Source: Opitutaceae bacterium TAV5 (GTDB lineage: Bacteria > Verrucomicrobiota > Verrucomicrobiia > Opitutales > Opitutaceae). Taken from it: 64,000 nt of DNA. Where the stretch lies: contig CP007053.1 of the NCBI GenBank assembly GCA_000242935.3, positions 6,371,001 through 6,435,000 on the forward strand. Reading direction: 5' to 3'. Shown one piece after another: positions 61,481 through 64,000 of the stretch (positions are counted from its first letter, which is position 1; every line of letters begins with the position of its first letter). The notes beneath the pieces were generated by a model, which was not told the origin of the DNA, made no database searches, and saw only the letters and a list, made by a program, of their open reading frames with translations. The position numbers and the translations under genes are program-made.

Positions 61481-64000
61481 TCAGAGCGACGGGCCCGAAG
61501 AGCCGATCTTGCCGATGGTGATCGGGGCATAGCCCGAATTGCCGGTGTAGCCGGAGGAGCCGGCGGCGGTGCCGTTGTTGTAGATGTGATCGGATCCTTT
61601 GACGACGTGGACGTACTGGTTGAAGTTGCCTGCCTCGTTGAGGTTTTGCGAGACGCCCTGGTAGTCCTTGATCTGCACGCCGCCGTAGAAATTCACGGCT
61701 CCAAGCATGCCGGTGCTGGTCGCGTTCACGTTGACGGTGCCCTTCCCCGAGTTGATCGTGGTGTCCGCCCTTACGTCGAATGTCACGTTGGTGAGGCGCA
61801 CCGTGTAGGCTTCCATGCGCACGGAGGCATACTCGGCGCCTTCGGGCAGCGTGAGATCGAGATTCTTCACGTCGAGCCGATGCGCATCGTTGTTTTGCTT
61901 GCCGGCACGAATGTCGATGGAGGCAGCGACCAGGCGTCCGCCATCGATCCGGACCTCGCGCGCTCCCTTGATCGTGATGAAGCCGGCCGGCCTGTCGATG
62001 TCGCCCGCGGAGTAGCGGGTGGAGGTCGTGATCGTGCTGTTCGTGAGCTCGATGTTGGCCTCGGCATTCGACGTGGTGTCGATCGTCACGCCATGCGACC
62101 CGTAACCGCCGGAATTCGAGGTGGAATAGGTCGTGTAGTCGTCGGACCATGCGATGAGGGATGCCTCGTTGAGGATAACATTACCCCGGGCGGTCAGGTT
62201 GATGCCGCCGGACTGGATATAGACGAGATCATCGTACTCCTGGGGCCTGCCTGCCGTCAGCACGGTACCGGAACCGAGGTGGAGGTTGCCGAGAGATTCG
62301 ATGGCGATGCTGCCTTTGGGAGTCGTCAGACTGACACCGGCAAGCAGCAGATCGGTATAGGACCGGAGACCGAAGGTCGCGTCGGAACCCACATCCACCT
62401 TGAACGAAGTGCCGGGATCGAACGTAAAACCGGTGGCGGCAAGGAAGAGGCCGCCCTCGAGCCCGAACGTGGCAAGGTCCCCGGAGAAGGTAAACTCGCG
62501 GGCATAATACGAACTGGCCTGCCAGCCGAGGGTCTCGAAAAAGGCTGTCGAATCGGGAGTGACCGCAATGCTTTGCGCCACGACGCCGGTAAACGTGTCG
62601 TAGCCGGCGGGCAGTGTGAAACCGGAGGGCAGCCCCATCTGCTCGCGGGTGAGGACCGCGGGGGCGTCGTAAGAGAAGAGGAAGTTGTTGGAGATTTCCG
62701 GATACGTATAACACGGTCCGGATCCGATCTCGACAAACTCGAGTTCGCGGCCGGGCGTGAAGATGTAGTCGAGTTTGCTGCCGCGGAAATCGGTGTCCGT
62801 CAGCTTGAGAATGTGGATCGGGGATTCGACGGTGCCGATGTTGAGCGCCGGAATGTAGAAGGCGCCCGAGTAATACACCGATTCGCTGTCGATGATGCTG
62901 CATCCCCAGGTGACGCCGCAACCGAAGGTGACACTGCCTTCGACGAAGGAGTAGCCGGTCGAGACGAGACCATCGCGGCTCTTCAACGTGAGCAGCGCGC
63001 CATCGCCGATGGAGGTGTCCTTGAAGAAGAGGCTGGTCGCGGCCGCGTCCAGCGTGGCGGTGCCGCCGATCGAGGAGCCCTTGAACACAATGCTGCCGAG
63101 GGGAGAATCGATGGACGCAGAGCCGATGGCGTGCGCGCCTTCGCCGAGCATACTGCCCTTGATCACGACCGTGCCGGTGGCGGCGATACGCAGCGAGCCC
63201 TCGATGTTTTCCATCGAGTCGAGTTTGACCGAGGAGCCTTGCAGATCGATGAACTTGCCGGCCGCCGACGCGGACAGCGTGGCACCCTTCAGTGTCAGGT
63301 CGCCGGTCGTCGTGATGCTGACGTTGCCGGACCCGGAACTGAAAATCGAACCCGACGGAGCCTTCAGCGAAAGCGCCGTGACCGCGATGTCCTGCCCGGC
63401 CGTGACAATCGCCTGGATGCCGGAGAGCACGGAGCCGGTGCTGAAGTCGATGCTGCCTGCCGGCGCGCTCAGGACGAGCGAGGCGATGTCGAGGCTGCCG
63501 CCCGCACCGATGTGGTTGAACCGGATGTCGCCGAGTGTGGCGGTTGCAACGAGAGCGTCACCGGCGCCGAACACGGTGTTGTCGGCCGTCAGGTCGCCGG
63601 TCGATGCCGTGAGGGCAACCACGCCTTCGGCCGAACTCCATACGCCGCCGTCCAGGTGGATGGAGCCGGCGTTGACGACAAGCGAATCCGTGCCGCTGAC
63701 CGTGGCGCCGGTGAAGTCGATCGCGCTGATCCCGTTGAACGAGACGGAACGACCCTCGATCACCAGACCGCCCGGCGAGGCATCGAGCGTCGCGCCATTG
63801 ATGCCGATCTCGTCGCCGGCGCGAAGCGTGATCGAGGAGGCGTCGAGCGTGCTGTTGGCCACAATGACGGACTGGCCATCGGAGGCGTCGAACTGGAGGG
63901 ATGCGCCCGAAAAAATCGAATTCACGACCGTGATCCCTTCGCCGGTGGCCGTCAGGAGGACGCTGCCCTCCGGTCCGGCCGTGAAGGTGCTGTCATAGAC
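61481..64000 (-). CDS. C-terminal part of a giant beta-helix, adhesin-like protein (5' end outside window)
   Basis: 840 codons are visible, open to the window edge. The sequence is a ladder of short strands with Gly/Ala/Ser/Asp turns (SLVVNAGSIHLDGGVWSSAE, DITVTA-like, GNVSITTTGDLTLKGATLSA, GGINLTARGNVILNEASLIA). This is typical of filamentous-haemagglutinin-like or autotransporter-type passengers. No N-terminal signal is visible because it lies beyond 64000. It may be exported or scaffolded by the neighbouring barrel. Confidence 0.75.
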   Translation of the reverse strand, partial: VYDSTFTAGPEGSVLLTATGEGITVVNSIFSGASLQFDASDGQSVIVANSTLDASSITLRAGDEIGINGATLDASPGGLVIEGRSVSFNGISAIDFTGATVSGTDSLVVNAGSIHLDGGVWSSAEGVVALTASTGDLTADNTVFGAGDALVATATLGDIRFNHIGAGGSLDIASLVLSAPAGSIDFSTGSVLSGIQAIVTAGQDIAVTALSLKAPSGSIFSSGSGNVSITTTGDLTLKGATLSASAAGKFIDLQGSSVKLDSMENIEGSLRIAATGTVVIKGSMLGEGAHAIGSASIDSPLGSIVFKGSSIGGTATLDAAATSLFFKDTSIGDGALLTLKSRDGLVSTGYSFVEGSVTFGCGVTWGCSIIDSESVYYSGAFYIPALNIGTVESPIHILKLTDTDFRGSKLDYIFTPGRELEFVEIGSGPCYTYPEISNNFLFSYDAPAVLTREQMGLPSGFTLPAGYDTFTGVVAQSIAVTPDSTAFFETLGWQASSYYAREFTFSGDLATFGLEGGLFLAATGFTFDPGTSFKVDVGSDATFGLRSYTDLLLAGVSLTTPKGSIAIESLGNLHLGSGTVLTAGRPQEYDDLVYIQSGGINLTARGNVILNEASLIAWSDDYTTYSTSNSGGYGSHGVTIDTTSNAEANIELTNSTITTSTRYSAGDIDRPAGFITIKGAREVRIDGGRLVAASIDIRAGKQNNDAHRLDVKNLDLTLPEGAEYASVRMEAYTVRLTNVTFDVRADTTINSGKGTVNVNATSTGMLGAVNFYGGVQIKDYQGVSQNLNEAGNFNQYVHVVKGSDHIYNNGTAAGSSGYTGNSGYAPITIGKIGSSGPSL

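Noticed and set aside
1-64000. tRNA, rRNA or known riboswitch
   Set aside because: None was recognised when reading intergenic regions; a dedicated covariance-model scan was not possible.

Overview
The window looks like chromosome of a high-GC Verrucomicrobium of the Opitutaceae type. The grounds are PEP-CTERM surface proteins without their exosortase nearby, a protein of the TIGR02597 kind, several secreted carbohydrate-active proteins, a LacI regulator with an Opitutaceae-like N-terminus, a CHASE2 cyclase set beside an outer-membrane barrel and a giant beta-helix protein, and abundant small palindromic repeats. This is inference from gene content; no rRNA or tRNA gene was seen.

Region 1 (1-18.1 kb) is carbohydrate and surface biology: a sodium:solute symporter, a KDG-kinase-like PfkB kinase, a ParE/Phd-type toxin-antitoxin pair, a GH42-like beta-galactosidase, a PEP-CTERM protein, a large secreted glycosidase-like protein, a pseudopilin, an FAD oxidoreductase, an AT-richer beta-helix protein, a PIN-toxin module, a LacI regulator (with a decayed N-terminal copy upstream) and an SGNH hydrolase.

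Region 2 (18.3-28.4 kb) is a LysR regulator divergent from a PotD/A/B/C-type ABC importer that runs on into an SDR dehydrogenase, an isochorismatase-type hydrolase, a class III PLP enzyme and an APH-fold kinase. Together they suggest uptake and breakdown of an amino or polyamine-like compound.

Region 3 (28.7-43.3 kb) is the most unusual. A 2079-residue RHS protein with its tip and a candidate immunity gene is followed by about 7.5 kb of AT-rich DNA. This holds a chain of small secreted, lipoprotein or membrane-protein genes, one orphan RHS-type tip with an ATGA-coupled partner, and five copies of a roughly 217-bp element with its own terminal inverted repeats. These copies sit between the genes like punctuation. 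The chain has been hit by three copies of a 187-190-bp MITE (20-bp terminal inverted repeats, perfect 11-bp target duplications), another inverted-repeat element, and an intact IS3-family element.

Region 4 (43.3-64 kb) is mostly on the minus strand: a complete branched-chain amino-acid-type importer (livFGMHJ), a PEP-CTERM protein, a TIGR02597-like protein, a sulfatase with its formylglycine-generating enzyme, alr, tsaB and a CDF metal transporter. Then psd is on the plus strand, followed by the CHASE2 cyclase, the barrel protein and a beta-helix adhesin-like protein that runs off the window.

A second theme is short palindromic repeats, most of the form GTGGCnnGGGC-N-GCCC, lying between genes and also in frame inside two protein-coding genes. 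Larger nested inverted-repeat islands occupy several intergenic gaps.
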